From Gammaproteobacteria bacterium (GTDB lineage: Bacteria; Pseudomonadota; Gammaproteobacteria; UBA4575): a DNA stretch of 64,000 nt. Location of the stretch: assembly GCA_033344735.1 (NCBI GenBank), contig JAWPMW010000001.1, forward strand, positions 496,001 to 560,000, read 5' to 3'. This document shows positions 26,732-36,222 of the stretch, one piece after another; the stretch's first letter is position 1, and every line of letters starts with the position of its first letter. Made by a program: the position numbers and the translations under genes. Under the pieces are notes generated by a model. It worked only from the letters and a program-made list of their open reading frames with translations. It was not told the DNA's origin and searched no databases.

Positions 26732-28039
26732 TTATGATGATGCCTTAATTAATTTGCCACTAGGGAGTAGTAGTCCTGCAGCAGTACACTCGCCTCGTTG
26801 TGGGTATAATACATATGGGTCCGGAGGTATTTGATGTTGTTGCTGGAACAATAATTTGATTTGACCATTAGCATCAAATCTTCCTATTTTTGGCGTTAAC
26901 CAACTATTGAAATTTTTGCTATCAATTTTTACTTTACCTTCAGGTGATTCATCTGCCGATAACTCCAAGCCCGCAGAAAATTGACGAACATTGTTTGGGC
27001 TTATAGATGTTTCTCCTGCTTGTTTGACTAATTTTTCAACTGCTTTTTTAAAGTATAGAAAAGTTAAGTAGGTTTCTTCCATATTATAATGTGTAACTCC
27101 ACTGCCGCCGTGCTTGCTTGATAGAAATTCTTGTACAAATTTATCGTTAGTTTTAGATCGTAAACTTTGAAAATATGGTGCAGATAGAATATGTCCCTCT
27201 CCATATTCAGCGCCCATTAGTTTTACTTCCATTTCTGAAGTAGTGAGTGATGCGGTAGGTAAAATATCAGGGGTAAACCCTGCTTTGATGTACTCCTTTC
27301 TAAAATAGATGTCTGAGTCTCCTACCACAGTCGAAAACACCCAGTCCGGCTTTAGATCTTTTATTTTTTTGAAGATTTTATCAAATCCTCCCAATCCAAG
27401 CGGCATGTATGACTCACCAACTAAACTGCCTTTAGCATTGTTAAGCCAACGTTGGGCATTTCGATTTGATTCACGAGGCCATACATAATTTGAACCTACA
27501 AAATATGCTCTTGGTCCAAACTTGTTAACCATGTATGGGATTAAATCGTATGAATGCTGATTAGCAATGGGGCCAGTGCAAATTATATGCTGCCAGCATT
27601 CTCGACCCTCATAACATGTCGGATAATAAAATAAACCATTATTTAGTGTCACTAAAGGCATCACAGCGCGTCTACTTGCGGAAGTGTAACCACCAAATGT
27701 AGCTAAAACATTTTCTTTTAACATTAAATCTAGAATGCCTTGCCGATATGATTTCATATCTGATTTAGCATCAATCACAATTGGTTCTATCTGAAAACCT
27801 GCAATACCACCGTTTTTATTGATGTTGTCTATGCAGAATAGTCCCACATCTCGTGACGGTTCTTCGATAACGCTTAGGTGACCAGTTAACGACCATAGCA
27901 TTCCAACTTTAATTGTATTATTTTTAGTGATCCAGGGTGAGCGGGTATTGGCAAAAGAGTGAGTTATCATTGGTCCGCAATTCAGCATTGCTGAAGCAGC
28001 GCAAGATGCAGCTAGAAATTTTCTGCGATTAATAGCCAT
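26732..28039 (-). CDS. Periplasmic AmiC/UrtA-type binding protein, probable sensor partner of the kinase
   Basis: A 435-residue binding protein with a Tat-type signal (INRRKFLAASCAASAML, about 3-19). It repeats the motifs of the transporter's binding protein nearly line by line (KVGMLWSLTGHLSVIE, FGGYTSASRRAV, YYPTCYEGRECWQHI, GSNYVWPRESN, STVVGDSD, THYNMEETYL), so the two are close paralogues that probably bind the same ligand class. It has no permease of its own. It is directly upstream of, and codirectional with, the hybrid kinase. A sensing role is inferred from this position; an alternative is a second feeder for the same ABC transporter. Confidence 0.85.
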   Translation of the reverse strand: MAINRRKFLAASCAASAMLNCGPMITHSFANTRSPWITKNNTIKVGMLWSLTGHLSVIEEPSRDVGLFCIDNINKNGGIAGFQIEPIVIDAKSDMKSYRQGILDLMLKENVLATFGGYTSASRRAVMPLVTLNNGLFYYPTCYEGRECWQHIICTGPIANQHSYDLIPYMVNKFGPRAYFVGSNYVWPRESNRNAQRWLNNAKGSLVGESYMPLGLGGFDKIFKKIKDLKPDWVFSTVVGDSDIYFRKEYIKAGFTPDILPTASLTTSEMEVKLMGAEYGEGHILSAPYFQSLRSKTNDKFVQEFLSSKHGGSGVTHYNMEETYLTFLYFKKAVEKLVKQAGETSISPNNVRQFSAGLELSADESPEGKVKIDSKNFNSWLTPKIGRFDANGQIKLLFQQQHQIPPDPYVLYPQRGECTAAGLLLPSGKLIKASS

Positions 28040-28287
28040 TATTTATTTGCCTGAATTTCTAAATATTTAATAATTAAAGGTTTACTAATATCAATTAAAT
28101 TACATTTAATTGATATTATTTCATGCAAAAGATTAATGCTGACATTATAATATAAGTCATCGATCATAATGCTATTGTAATATATGAAATTTCCTGGGTA
28201 ATCATGTATTTTTCTTTTATTTTGAATTTTTGATAATTATTGAATCGATGTTGGTGAATTTCAGGTGATGATTAACGAGAGAGAGTT

Positions 28288-29550
28288 ATGAATCGAGCAG
28301 AGCGCCGTCGCATAGAAAAACAAAGAAGAAAGGATAAGACGGGAAACATTTCAAGTTTCGAAGAATTATTAACATCAGCAGTTGCTGAATTACAAAATGG
28401 TAATTTTGCTCATGCTGATAAATTGTTTGCCAAACTCATATCTAAAAATCCACAAGAACCAACTTCTTTGCACTTTGCAGGTGTTACAAAATATCATCAG
28501 AGATTATATGGTGAAGCAGTGGATCTACTTGGTGCAGCAATTAAGATTGCGCCTAATTATGCGCAAGCCTATAACAGTTTAGGAATAGTATATTTTGATC
28601 AGCGAGAGTTCAATCAAGCACAGCAATCTTTTCAAACAGCAATATCAATTAAACCTGATTATTCAAATGCTCATACTAATTTGGGTAATACTTTAGTTGA
28701 ATTAGATGAAATATCGGAAGCTGTGAGTTGTTATGAGGCAGCTCTAACTTATGATCAGCATAATCTTGAAGCTGGCTATAAATTATCAGCTGCGCATTTA
28801 ACAATGGATAATCCTGAAGATGCTCTTGCTTCTGCAGATAACTGCTTGTTAAATCATCGCTATTGTCAAAATGCTTATGCTTATAAAGCAATTGCCTTAT
28901 CTAGGCTAGATCGAAAATCTGAATGGCTTGAACTATATAATTATGAAGAAATGATTCATAAAGTGAATATATCTATTCCCACTGAGTTCTCTTCATTGGA
29001 AAGTTTCAATAGTAAGTTAGAACATGATATTCGCGATCATCCAACATTAACTTGGGAACCTTTAGATAGAGTTACTAATGGTGGGGCAGTAACAAAAGAT
29101 ATAGCAATTAACCCAACAGTAGCAATTAAGGCTTTTGAGAGTGCTTTGCGTCGATCTATTGATTTGCTCATTGAACAACTTCATCATCAATCTGGACATC
29201 CGTTTTATAGCCGTATTCCTAAGAAGCGCTATAACTTGACATTGATCGCATCAATTTTACGTGCTCGTGGCTGGCATCCACCACATATTCATGAATCTTC
29301 ATGGCTCAGTGGTGTTTACTATGTGAAAGTTCCATCAATTGTAAATGCTGACAATAAACAGCATGAAGGTTGGTTGCAGTTTGGTCTTCCAAATATTGAG
29401 TTAAGTGAAAACTGGATACCAGACACAACTGAAATAAAGCCTGAAGAAGGGAGTATAGTTAGTTTTCCCTCTTATTTCTTTCATGGGACTATTCCATATC
29501 ATAATGATGACGAGCGAATAGGTATTGCTTTTGATGTGTATCCCGCTTGA
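28288..29550 (+). CDS. TPR protein with C-terminal 2OG-Fe(II) oxygenase-like domain
   Basis: A 420-residue protein. It starts with a basic leader (MNRAERRRIEKQRRKDK), then four or so TPR repeats (about 27-200, for example AQAYNSLGIVYFDQREFNQAQQSFQTAISIKPDYSNAHTNLG). The C-terminal third matches the putative 2OG-Fe(II) oxygenase family often fused to TPRs: HPPHIHESSWLSGVYYV (His330/333/335), SFPSYFFHGTIPY (His399) and ERIGIAFDV (Arg410, for the oxoglutarate carboxylate). The substrate is unknown, possibly a protein or small molecule. It is convergent with mgdD, only 13 bp apart, and has a GAGAGAG-type ribosome site. Confidence 0.85.
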   Translation: MNRAERRRIEKQRRKDKTGNISSFEELLTSAVAELQNGNFAHADKLFAKLISKNPQEPTSLHFAGVTKYHQRLYGEAVDLLGAAIKIAPNYAQAYNSLGIVYFDQREFNQAQQSFQTAISIKPDYSNAHTNLGNTLVELDEISEAVSCYEAALTYDQHNLEAGYKLSAAHLTMDNPEDALASADNCLLNHRYCQNAYAYKAIALSRLDRKSEWLELYNYEEMIHKVNISIPTEFSSLESFNSKLEHDIRDHPTLTWEPLDRVTNGGAVTKDIAINPTVAIKAFESALRRSIDLLIEQLHHQSGHPFYSRIPKKRYNLTLIASILRARGWHPPHIHESSWLSGVYYVKVPSIVNADNKQHEGWLQFGLPNIELSENWIPDTTEIKPEEGSIVSFPSYFFHGTIPYHNDDERIGIAFDVYPA

Positions 29551-29563
29551 GTGCTAATCTGTA

Positions 29564-30286
29564 TTAACTCATTAAGTCAATTAAACATGATAAGCCAATA
29601 AGCTGCCCTGAATAATCTTGCATTGCATCCATTAAGCTGTCCCAACAATATTCCGAAGATACGTTTTCAACCAATACATAAAATCCTGGGGTTTCTCCTG
29701 CATCACAACGAATTATAATTGCATTAATTCTGGCTAGGGATGTTTGTGCAATCATTAAGTTGTTGAATTTATTTATGCGTAGATCTACTGCGCATAATGT
29801 TGAGAACATTTCTGGTGCATTAACCCCACACACATAAAAACATGAATGGCTGTCTTGTCTTGGCATGATATAGCCACAACTATGATTATTTAGTGTGTAA
29901 TCATGATTCCATTGTTGTTCTAATATTGGTTTAATGTTCGTTTTGTTTTCAAGATGATCCAGAATTAAGATATCTTGAGCGCCAATTCTTGCTGCTAAGC
30001 AACCATTGCTTGAGATCTCTGCTGTGTTTATATTTTGTGGAATAGTTATTTGTTGTGATGATAGCCACTCAGTTGAGCCGTCACCTTTGAATCCTATTCT
30101 TTGTAAATGACTTAGGTCACATAGAGCCATTTTTTGTGCGTATTCAATTTCTAATTCTGTATCATTGATTGAAACTACAGCAGCATATCCATTAATATCA
30201 GACCACGTGACTGATAAATTATCAAACTTACGATAAACGAAACTTCTATGTTGGCAGTATTCTGGCTGTACTTCAGTGTAATTCAT
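29564..30286 (-). CDS. mgdD: N-methylglutamate dehydrogenase subunit D (SoxG-like)
   Basis: Gamma-type subunit of the four-part N-methylglutamate dehydrogenase, homologous to sarcosine oxidase gamma (SoxG) and the GcvT N-terminal region. It has 240 residues. LCDLSHLQRIGFKGDGSTEWLSSQQI and the terminal segment resembling a folate-binding fold are recognisable, though this subunit family is poorly conserved; the identification rests mostly on position after mgdC (3 bp). It is the last gene of the mgs-gmaS-mgd run. Confidence 0.85.
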   Translation of the reverse strand: MNYTEVQPEYCQHRSFVYRKFDNLSVTWSDINGYAAVVSINDTELEIEYAQKMALCDLSHLQRIGFKGDGSTEWLSSQQITIPQNINTAEISSNGCLAARIGAQDILILDHLENKTNIKPILEQQWNHDYTLNNHSCGYIMPRQDSHSCFYVCGVNAPEMFSTLCAVDLRINKFNNLMIAQTSLARINAIIIRCDAGETPGFYVLVENVSSEYCWDSLMDAMQDYSGQLIGLSCLIDLMS

Positions 30287-30288
30287 TA

Positions 30289-33213
30289 CTATAACTCTTG
30301 ACGCTGGTTATCCGGATCATAAAATGGTGTTTGGCATACAATTGCCTCAATTATTTTTGAATTGGATAATTTTATTTGTATCAGCTGGCCTACAGCTGAT
30401 AATTTAGTGGAAACAAATGCGAGTCCAATAATTTTATCCAAAGTAGGTGAATAAGACGCTGATGTTACTCGACCTATAATTTCATTGTTATTAATTATTA
30501 AATTACATTCTTTAGGCAATGGAGATCCATTTGGTAGAGTGAATCCTACTAACTGGCGTTTTACTTCTCTTGCATTGATAGCCTGTATTGCTCGTTTACC
30601 TTGAAAGTATGGCTTCTTTTTTGCGATAGCCCATTCCATATTGGCTTCTTGTGGAATAGTTAATCCATCAGTATCTTGTCCGACAATAATATGTCCTTTT
30701 TCTAATCGTAATAAACGTTGCGTTTCTACACCAAATGGTTGTATATCAAATTGTTTTCCTGTTTTGATTAATATATCCCATAGTGCTTCACCCTGGCTTG
30801 CTGGAACATGTATTTCATAACCTAGTTCACCAACAAATCCAACTCGTAATAATCGTGCAGGAATATCAGCAATATGACCTACACGTACTTCCATATAAGA
30901 AAATTTATCTGCATTTAAATTTATGTCATCTGTTAGGCAATTTAAAACATCTCTTGATTTTGGGCCAGCAATATTGACGGCAGCATAGGCACCAGTGACG
31001 TTAGCAATGTCTACTTCTAGATTCCACTCTGCATTCCAACGCAGCATATTTCTATAAACACCATCAACACCACTCGTTGTAGCAGTTACATAGAAGTGGT
31101 TTTCACTTAATCTGCAAGCAACACCGTCATCAATAATAGAGCCAGTTGAATCTGTCATTAAGACATAGCGTGATCGAAAAATTGGCTGTTTTGAATATGC
31201 GAACGTATACATTCGATTTAGGAATTCTGCTGCATCTGGTCCTCTTATTTCTAATTTACCTAGAGTTGAAACATCTATTATTCCCACGTTATTTCTTACT
31301 GCTAAGTTCTCTTTTCTTACACATTTATCTTGTGCTTCGGGGTTTCCATAGAAAGCTGGTCTATACCATACGCCAGCAGTCATCATATGTGCGTTATTTT
31401 GAATATGGCGATGATGCATGGCCGTGTATTTAGCTGGTTGAAATGACTTTCCAGCGAGATGTTGAATATATTCAGGAGAGAAGGGAGGTCTTTGTGTCGT
31501 GACTGTTACGCCTTCCAATTCACGTTGAGTTTCTCTGCAAACAATTCTTAAATTATTTAATGCTGATTGCTTTCCTTGTGAAGGGCCCATAACAACAGTT
31601 GAGTAGCGTTTTACTAGCTCTAAGTCGTCATAGCCATCTTTGACTGCATTTATAATATCTTTAATTTGTAGGTCTTCATCATAGTCAACAAATTCTTTAC
31701 CATCCGGGTGTGGAAATATTGGCCATGGGTAATTTTGTCCATGTGCACTTTTTTCAGTGACTGCATTAGATGGGTTTCCATTGTTTAATCCAATAGCATT
31801 TGTTGTGGTCCAGCCTGCATATTTACCATCAGATATAACATCATTGAGATTGAAAACAGTATTTAATGATCCTGCTGCGACAGATAAACCATGGGTTGGA
31901 AGTTGGGATAATTTCAGCATGGCATCTGTACTATCGTATTTTAGCTGACCGCCAGAATGACAAAGTAATTGAGCTGCAGGACTATATCCCGCTGTCATAC
32001 ATATTAAGTCACAATCAATGAGCTGCTGTTTTTCACCAATCTCACCATTTGAAGATAGTTGGTGAATTAGTGCACCTTTGATATTGCGCTTTCCTGGACC
32101 AGGGATTGCTTCAAAAATGGCATGACCTTGCATAATTGAAATATGATTTTCTTTTACTAAATCTGCTAATGGGCTATTACTTGGGTTATGTCTCATATCA
32201 ACAATTGCTTGGACATTGACACCATTGTCGTATAAATCAAGTGCGACTCCATAACCGTCATCATTGCCTGTCAGCACAACAGCATTGTGCCCTGGCGCAA
32301 TACCATAAAGATGTATAAGTCGTTGTGCTGCTGTGCCAAGCATTACTCCAGGTAAGTCGTTATTCCGAAATACAACAGGTTGCTCTATTGATCCTGTTGC
32401 TGCTACAACTGCTTTAGCACGAAGTTTAATTAATCTTTGAGGACACATAATGGCGAGCCAGTTATCTGCAAACCATCCTGTACATAAAGCCTTTGTATAA
32501 ACAGTAATTGATTGATGATTATTTACAGCATCGACCAATTCATTCCTAAGTTTCGTGGTTTGATTTATATCAACATTGAATCTTGCATAGTTTAATGAGC
32601 CTCCTAGCATTGGATTTTCATCGATGAGAATAACTTCTGCGCCTGAATCAGCAGCTTTAATTGCAGCGCTTAGTCCTGCTGGACCTCCTCCTAATACGGC
32701 GACATCACAGAAGCGATAGGCTTTATCACTTTTGTATGGGGTTGAATTTGTGTCAACGGTTCCCAACCCTGCAAAATTGCGTATTACATTATCCCAAAAC
32801 TTCCAAATACCTTTGGGCTTATAAAAAGCTTTATAATAAAATCCTACTGGTAAAAATCGAGAAAAAGATTCAACTAGTGACCCTTTATCTTTCTCTAGAC
32901 TGCCAAATATATTTTGTGCATAAACTTCTAGACCTTCGGTAATTGGGAAAGTATCAGCACGTGCGCTAGGTTCGTCATTAATTTGTACAAGTGTATTTGC
33001 ATCACGTCCGGCCATTGTCAAAATACCACGAGCTCTATGATATTTGAATGAACGTGATAATAAGCGCTGGTTGTTCGCGGCTAAACTGCTTGCTACGGTG
33101 TCACCATAAAAACCTTGGTAGGACTTTCCTTCAAAGTTGAAATTTATTAGCTTTTTGCGATCAAGGTATAGGCCTTTTGGCTCAGGTAATCGCATATTGG
33201 AGTTGTCAGACAT
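30289..33213 (-). CDS. mgdC: N-methylglutamate dehydrogenase subunit C (SoxA-like)
   Basis: Largest subunit (974 residues), homologous to sarcosine oxidase alpha. The N-terminus carries the 2Fe-2S-fold-like segment (FNFEGKSYQGFYGDTVASSLAANNQRLLSRSFKYHRARGI), a NAD-binding Rossmann unit (VAVLGGGPAGLSAA, about 172-185), a middle oxidoreductase part (VVLTGNDDGYGVAL) and a C-terminal GcvT-type folate domain (about 590-970: EFLNRMYTFAYSK, VGFVGELGYEIHVPAS, FGVETQRLLRLEKGHIIVGQDTDG). The folate domain passes the oxidised methyl group to tetrahydrofolate. It overlaps mgdB by 8 bp. Confidence 0.93.
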   Translation of the reverse strand: MSDNSNMRLPEPKGLYLDRKKLINFNFEGKSYQGFYGDTVASSLAANNQRLLSRSFKYHRARGILTMAGRDANTLVQINDEPSARADTFPITEGLEVYAQNIFGSLEKDKGSLVESFSRFLPVGFYYKAFYKPKGIWKFWDNVIRNFAGLGTVDTNSTPYKSDKAYRFCDVAVLGGGPAGLSAAIKAADSGAEVILIDENPMLGGSLNYARFNVDINQTTKLRNELVDAVNNHQSITVYTKALCTGWFADNWLAIMCPQRLIKLRAKAVVAATGSIEQPVVFRNNDLPGVMLGTAAQRLIHLYGIAPGHNAVVLTGNDDGYGVALDLYDNGVNVQAIVDMRHNPSNSPLADLVKENHISIMQGHAIFEAIPGPGKRNIKGALIHQLSSNGEIGEKQQLIDCDLICMTAGYSPAAQLLCHSGGQLKYDSTDAMLKLSQLPTHGLSVAAGSLNTVFNLNDVISDGKYAGWTTTNAIGLNNGNPSNAVTEKSAHGQNYPWPIFPHPDGKEFVDYDEDLQIKDIINAVKDGYDDLELVKRYSTVVMGPSQGKQSALNNLRIVCRETQRELEGVTVTTQRPPFSPEYIQHLAGKSFQPAKYTAMHHRHIQNNAHMMTAGVWYRPAFYGNPEAQDKCVRKENLAVRNNVGIIDVSTLGKLEIRGPDAAEFLNRMYTFAYSKQPIFRSRYVLMTDSTGSIIDDGVACRLSENHFYVTATTSGVDGVYRNMLRWNAEWNLEVDIANVTGAYAAVNIAGPKSRDVLNCLTDDINLNADKFSYMEVRVGHIADIPARLLRVGFVGELGYEIHVPASQGEALWDILIKTGKQFDIQPFGVETQRLLRLEKGHIIVGQDTDGLTIPQEANMEWAIAKKKPYFQGKRAIQAINAREVKRQLVGFTLPNGSPLPKECNLIINNNEIIGRVTSASYSPTLDKIIGLAFVSTKLSAVGQLIQIKLSNSKIIEAIVCQTPFYDPDNQRQEL

Positions 33214-33505
33214 CAGATGTATTCGCTTGAGTAAACTCTACTCTTTGGTTAAATAATTCAGTACTAGGGTAGGTTGCAACAATTTCTTCTGTTGCTGTAT
33301 TACGTTCAGCAATGAACCAATATGATGTAGGGGCATGCATCCACCATTCACGAACAATTCCTTTAGCGTTGTTTTCCATAAATAAGTATTCAGCCCACTC
33401 ATGGTCACTTCCAGTATCAGGATTTGGCATTTCTTCTACTTCTCCACCACATATAAATTCTGAGATGTTTCGTAGTCCGTTAACAGGACAAGGCATTAAC
33501 TTCAT
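33206..33505 (-). CDS. mgdB: N-methylglutamate dehydrogenase subunit B (SoxD-like) with altered zinc site
   Basis: A 99-residue delta-type subunit. The opening MKLMPCPVNGLRNISEFICGGE matches SoxD, but the usual CPxCG zinc motif reads CPVNG (Cys6 kept, position 9 is Asn). The later WxHxxGC-type motif reads WWMHAPTS (His57 kept, the following Cys position is Ser61). Two of the four expected zinc ligands are therefore missing, although Cys19 is an extra candidate. The gene overlaps mgdC and follows mgdA by 30 bp, so it is clearly the delta subunit by position. Confidence 0.9.
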   Translation of the reverse strand: MKLMPCPVNGLRNISEFICGGEVEEMPNPDTGSDHEWAEYLFMENNAKGIVREWWMHAPTSYWFIAERNTATEEIVATYPSTELFNQRVEFTQANTSDV

Positions 33506-33535
33506 TTCAATTTCTCTCGATATATATAGTCATAA

Positions 33536-34777
33536 TTAGTGGCCAACAGAAGCAGCACCACGTTCACCTACTTGTTCAAATCTATAAAATCTTTCTAACT
33601 CAAACGGTTTGATCAGCTCAGGTACTTTTCCAGTTGCTATAGTTTCTGCCATACGTTTGCCGCATACAGGTGTGGCTTTAAATCCCCAGGTTCCCCAGCC
33701 TGCATCAATGTAATAATTTTGAACTGGAGTTAATCCCATCACCGGGCTAAAGTCTGGTGTCATATCAGTAGTGCCTGCCCATTGCCGAAGTATTTTGACT
33801 TTGCCTAAAAATGGAAACAGTTCTAATAAGTGTGTCATCAATTCTTCTTTGAAATCTAAAGTTGAACGAGTCGAATAAAGAGGATATGGATCACTCGTAG
33901 AGCCCATTACTAATTCGCCACGAGATGACTGTGAAACGTATACATGTAATGAACCTGATACCACAATAATATTTAAAAATGGTTTTACTGGTTCAGATAC
34001 ACAGGCTTGCAGTGGAATTGATTTAATTGGTAGTTTGAATCCAGCAAGTTTTGAAACTTCTGAGCTAGCCCCGGCAACAGCTTGTATAACAGTGCCACAA
34101 TTTATATTTCCTCGATTAGTTTTAACGCCTTCTATTTTTCCATTTTGTATATCGAAGCCGGTTACTTCTGTATGAGTATGAAGTTCAACGCCACGTTCAA
34201 AAGCACCTTTTGCATAACCCCATGCAACAGCATCATGTCTTGCTATTGCTCCCGGTGGATGGTACAGAGCACCCATAATTGGATAACGCGTATCTTGGCT
34301 TAAATTTAAATGGGGGCAGAGTTTTTCTAATTCGTCTGGATATACAACTTTTGAATTTATGTCTAAGTGTTTGTTAACTTCGGCTCGCCAGCGAGATGTG
34401 CGTATGGCAGCATCTGTGTGAGCTAAAGTTAAATGACCTCTTTCGGAATAAAGGATGTTGTAATTTAATTCGTTACTCAATCCTTGAAATAATTTTACTG
34501 ACTCGTCATAAAATCGAACTCCTTCGGGGGTCAAATAATTTGAGCGAACTATTGCAGTATTACGCGCAGTGTTACCACTAGCCAGGTAACTCTTCTCTAA
34601 AACTGCAACATTAGTAATCCCCCATTCTTTTGCAAGATAGTAGGCGGTCGCTAATCCATGTCCACCGCCACCAACAATTACGACATCATAACTGGGTTTG
34701 AGGTCAGAGCATGTATTAAAATGCCTCTTAGATGGGTGAGCTTTTTTTAAGCCGTATTTTAGAAGTCCTAGAGGCAT
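33536..34777 (-). CDS. mgdA: N-methylglutamate dehydrogenase subunit A (SoxB-like flavoprotein)
   Basis: A 413-residue beta-type flavin subunit that oxidises N-methylglutamate to glutamate with release of a formaldehyde-level one-carbon unit. The FAD-binding GGGGHGLATAYYLAKE (about 35-50), the NTARNTAIVRSNYL stretch carrying the covalent-flavin region of SoxB relatives, and the C-terminal GWGTWGFKATPVCGKRMAETIATG are seen. It is 94 bp after gmaS, with mgdB, C and D in line behind it. Confidence 0.93.
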   Translation of the reverse strand: MPLGLLKYGLKKAHPSKRHFNTCSDLKPSYDVVIVGGGGHGLATAYYLAKEWGITNVAVLEKSYLASGNTARNTAIVRSNYLTPEGVRFYDESVKLFQGLSNELNYNILYSERGHLTLAHTDAAIRTSRWRAEVNKHLDINSKVVYPDELEKLCPHLNLSQDTRYPIMGALYHPPGAIARHDAVAWGYAKGAFERGVELHTHTEVTGFDIQNGKIEGVKTNRGNINCGTVIQAVAGASSEVSKLAGFKLPIKSIPLQACVSEPVKPFLNIIVVSGSLHVYVSQSSRGELVMGSTSDPYPLYSTRSTLDFKEELMTHLLELFPFLGKVKILRQWAGTTDMTPDFSPVMGLTPVQNYYIDAGWGTWGFKATPVCGKRMAETIATGKVPELIKPFELERFYRFEQVGERGAASVGH

Positions 34778-34871
34778 TTATGTTCTGCTTGTTATGTGAA
34801 TCTGTTTAACGCAATTGATAAGTTAATGGTTGAATGAAAATATTGCAAAGTTGTGTACTGCATAAGGTTAA

Positions 34872-36179
34872 TCAGCAGTCGAGTGTGGCCTGCCGTTCCC
34901 ACTCACTCAGATGGCTTGTGTATTGTTCCCATTCCACCATTTTTAACTTTGCGTAGGATTCAATGAGTTCAGCACCCATTTCCTCTTTAAGTACTTTATT
35001 TTTTTGCAGTAAACGTATTGCATCCAATAAATTTGTGGGCAATCTTTTAACTGACTTCAGCTTATGGCCTTCTTCGTACATGTTTATATTGCTTGGTTTG
35101 CCTGGGTCGCGTTTGTTTCTAACGCCTTCTAATCCCGCTGCAATGATTCCAGCTTGAGCTAGATAAGGGTTCATTGCACCATCCATTAAACGCAATTCAA
35201 ATCGACCATCATCTGGCACACGAATCATATGTGTACGGTTGTTTCCAGTATAAGTAATAGAGCTAGGGGACCAAGTTGCACCTGATGTGGTGCGAGGTGC
35301 CGAAATTCTTTTATAACTGTTCACTGTAGGGTTGAACAATGCACACATTGAATCTGCATGCTCCATTATTCCGCCTAGAAATTGATAGGCTAACTTAGAC
35401 AAACCCAAGTCATCACTTTTATTTAAGAATAAATTTTTCTTGCCAGATTTATCCCAGATAGAAATATGTGAGTGACAACCATTACCAGTTAGGTTGGAAA
35501 ATGGTTTAGGCATGAAAGTAGCGCGCATATCATGATTTTCAGCGATCGTTTTAGTCATAAATTTAAAAAATACATGTCGATCAGCTGTTAGTAATACATC
35601 GTTATAATCCCAATTCATTTCAAATTGGCCATTCGCATCTTCATGATCATTTTGATATGGGCCCCAACCTAGATCCAACATGCAATCACAAATTTCTTTT
35701 ACAACTGGATAACGTCGCATCAATGCCTGTTGGTCATAACAGGGCTTAGATTGTGTGTCATATTCATCATACAATTCAGTTCCGTCTTTATTGACAAGAA
35801 AAAATTCACATTCAACACCGGTCTTAACACGAAAGCCTTTTTTTTCAGCTTTAGCAATTTGTCTCTTTAGTGCAACGCGAGGTGAAGCTTCAACTTCTTT
35901 TCCATCCATCCATAGATCGGCGGCTAACCAACCAATTTCAGGATTCCATGGTAGTTGAATGAGACTATCTGGATCAGGGACGCCAAACATATCTGAGTCG
36001 GCTGGACTTAAATCTAACCATGCGGCAAACCCAGCAAAACCAGCACCGTCTTTTTGCATGCCTTTTATTGCACGTGCGGGAACTAACTTTGCGCGTAATA
36101 CGCCGAATAAATCAACAAAACTTACTAAAAAATACTTAATACCTTTTGCTTTTGCTACTTGAGCTAAATCTTGTGGCAT
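34872..36179 (-). CDS. gmaS: Gamma-glutamylmethylamide synthetase
   Basis: A glutamine synthetase-family (type III/GlnT-like) enzyme that joins methylamine to glutamate using ATP, the entry step of the N-methylglutamate pathway. It has 435 residues. Visible: VSFVDLFGVLRAKLVPARA, TGVECEFFL (metal-binding Glu), EDANGQFEMNWDY, GNGCHSHISIWD, NNRTHMIRVPDDGRFELRL and MNPYLAQAGIIAAGLEG. The assignment as GmaS and not GlnA is based on these subfamily features and on its place between mgsABC and mgdABCD. Confidence 0.93.
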   Translation of the reverse strand: MPQDLAQVAKAKGIKYFLVSFVDLFGVLRAKLVPARAIKGMQKDGAGFAGFAAWLDLSPADSDMFGVPDPDSLIQLPWNPEIGWLAADLWMDGKEVEASPRVALKRQIAKAEKKGFRVKTGVECEFFLVNKDGTELYDEYDTQSKPCYDQQALMRRYPVVKEICDCMLDLGWGPYQNDHEDANGQFEMNWDYNDVLLTADRHVFFKFMTKTIAENHDMRATFMPKPFSNLTGNGCHSHISIWDKSGKKNLFLNKSDDLGLSKLAYQFLGGIMEHADSMCALFNPTVNSYKRISAPRTTSGATWSPSSITYTGNNRTHMIRVPDDGRFELRLMDGAMNPYLAQAGIIAAGLEGVRNKRDPGKPSNINMYEEGHKLKSVKRLPTNLLDAIRLLQKNKVLKEEMGAELIESYAKLKMVEWEQYTSHLSEWERQATLDC

Positions 36180-36222
36180 GATCTTTTCCCCTTGAGATAT
36201 TTTTCGATAGTGTTGCTAAATA

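Noticed and set aside
29564-34777. Sarcosine oxidase soxBDAG
   Set aside because: Homologous, but the cluster context with gmaS and mgs genes indicates N-methylglutamate dehydrogenase. Sarcosine activity cannot be excluded by sequence.
34872-36179. Ordinary glutamine synthetase for ammonia assimilation
   Set aside because: Position between mgsABC and mgdABCD and the GlnT-type features favour gamma-glutamylmethylamide synthetase.
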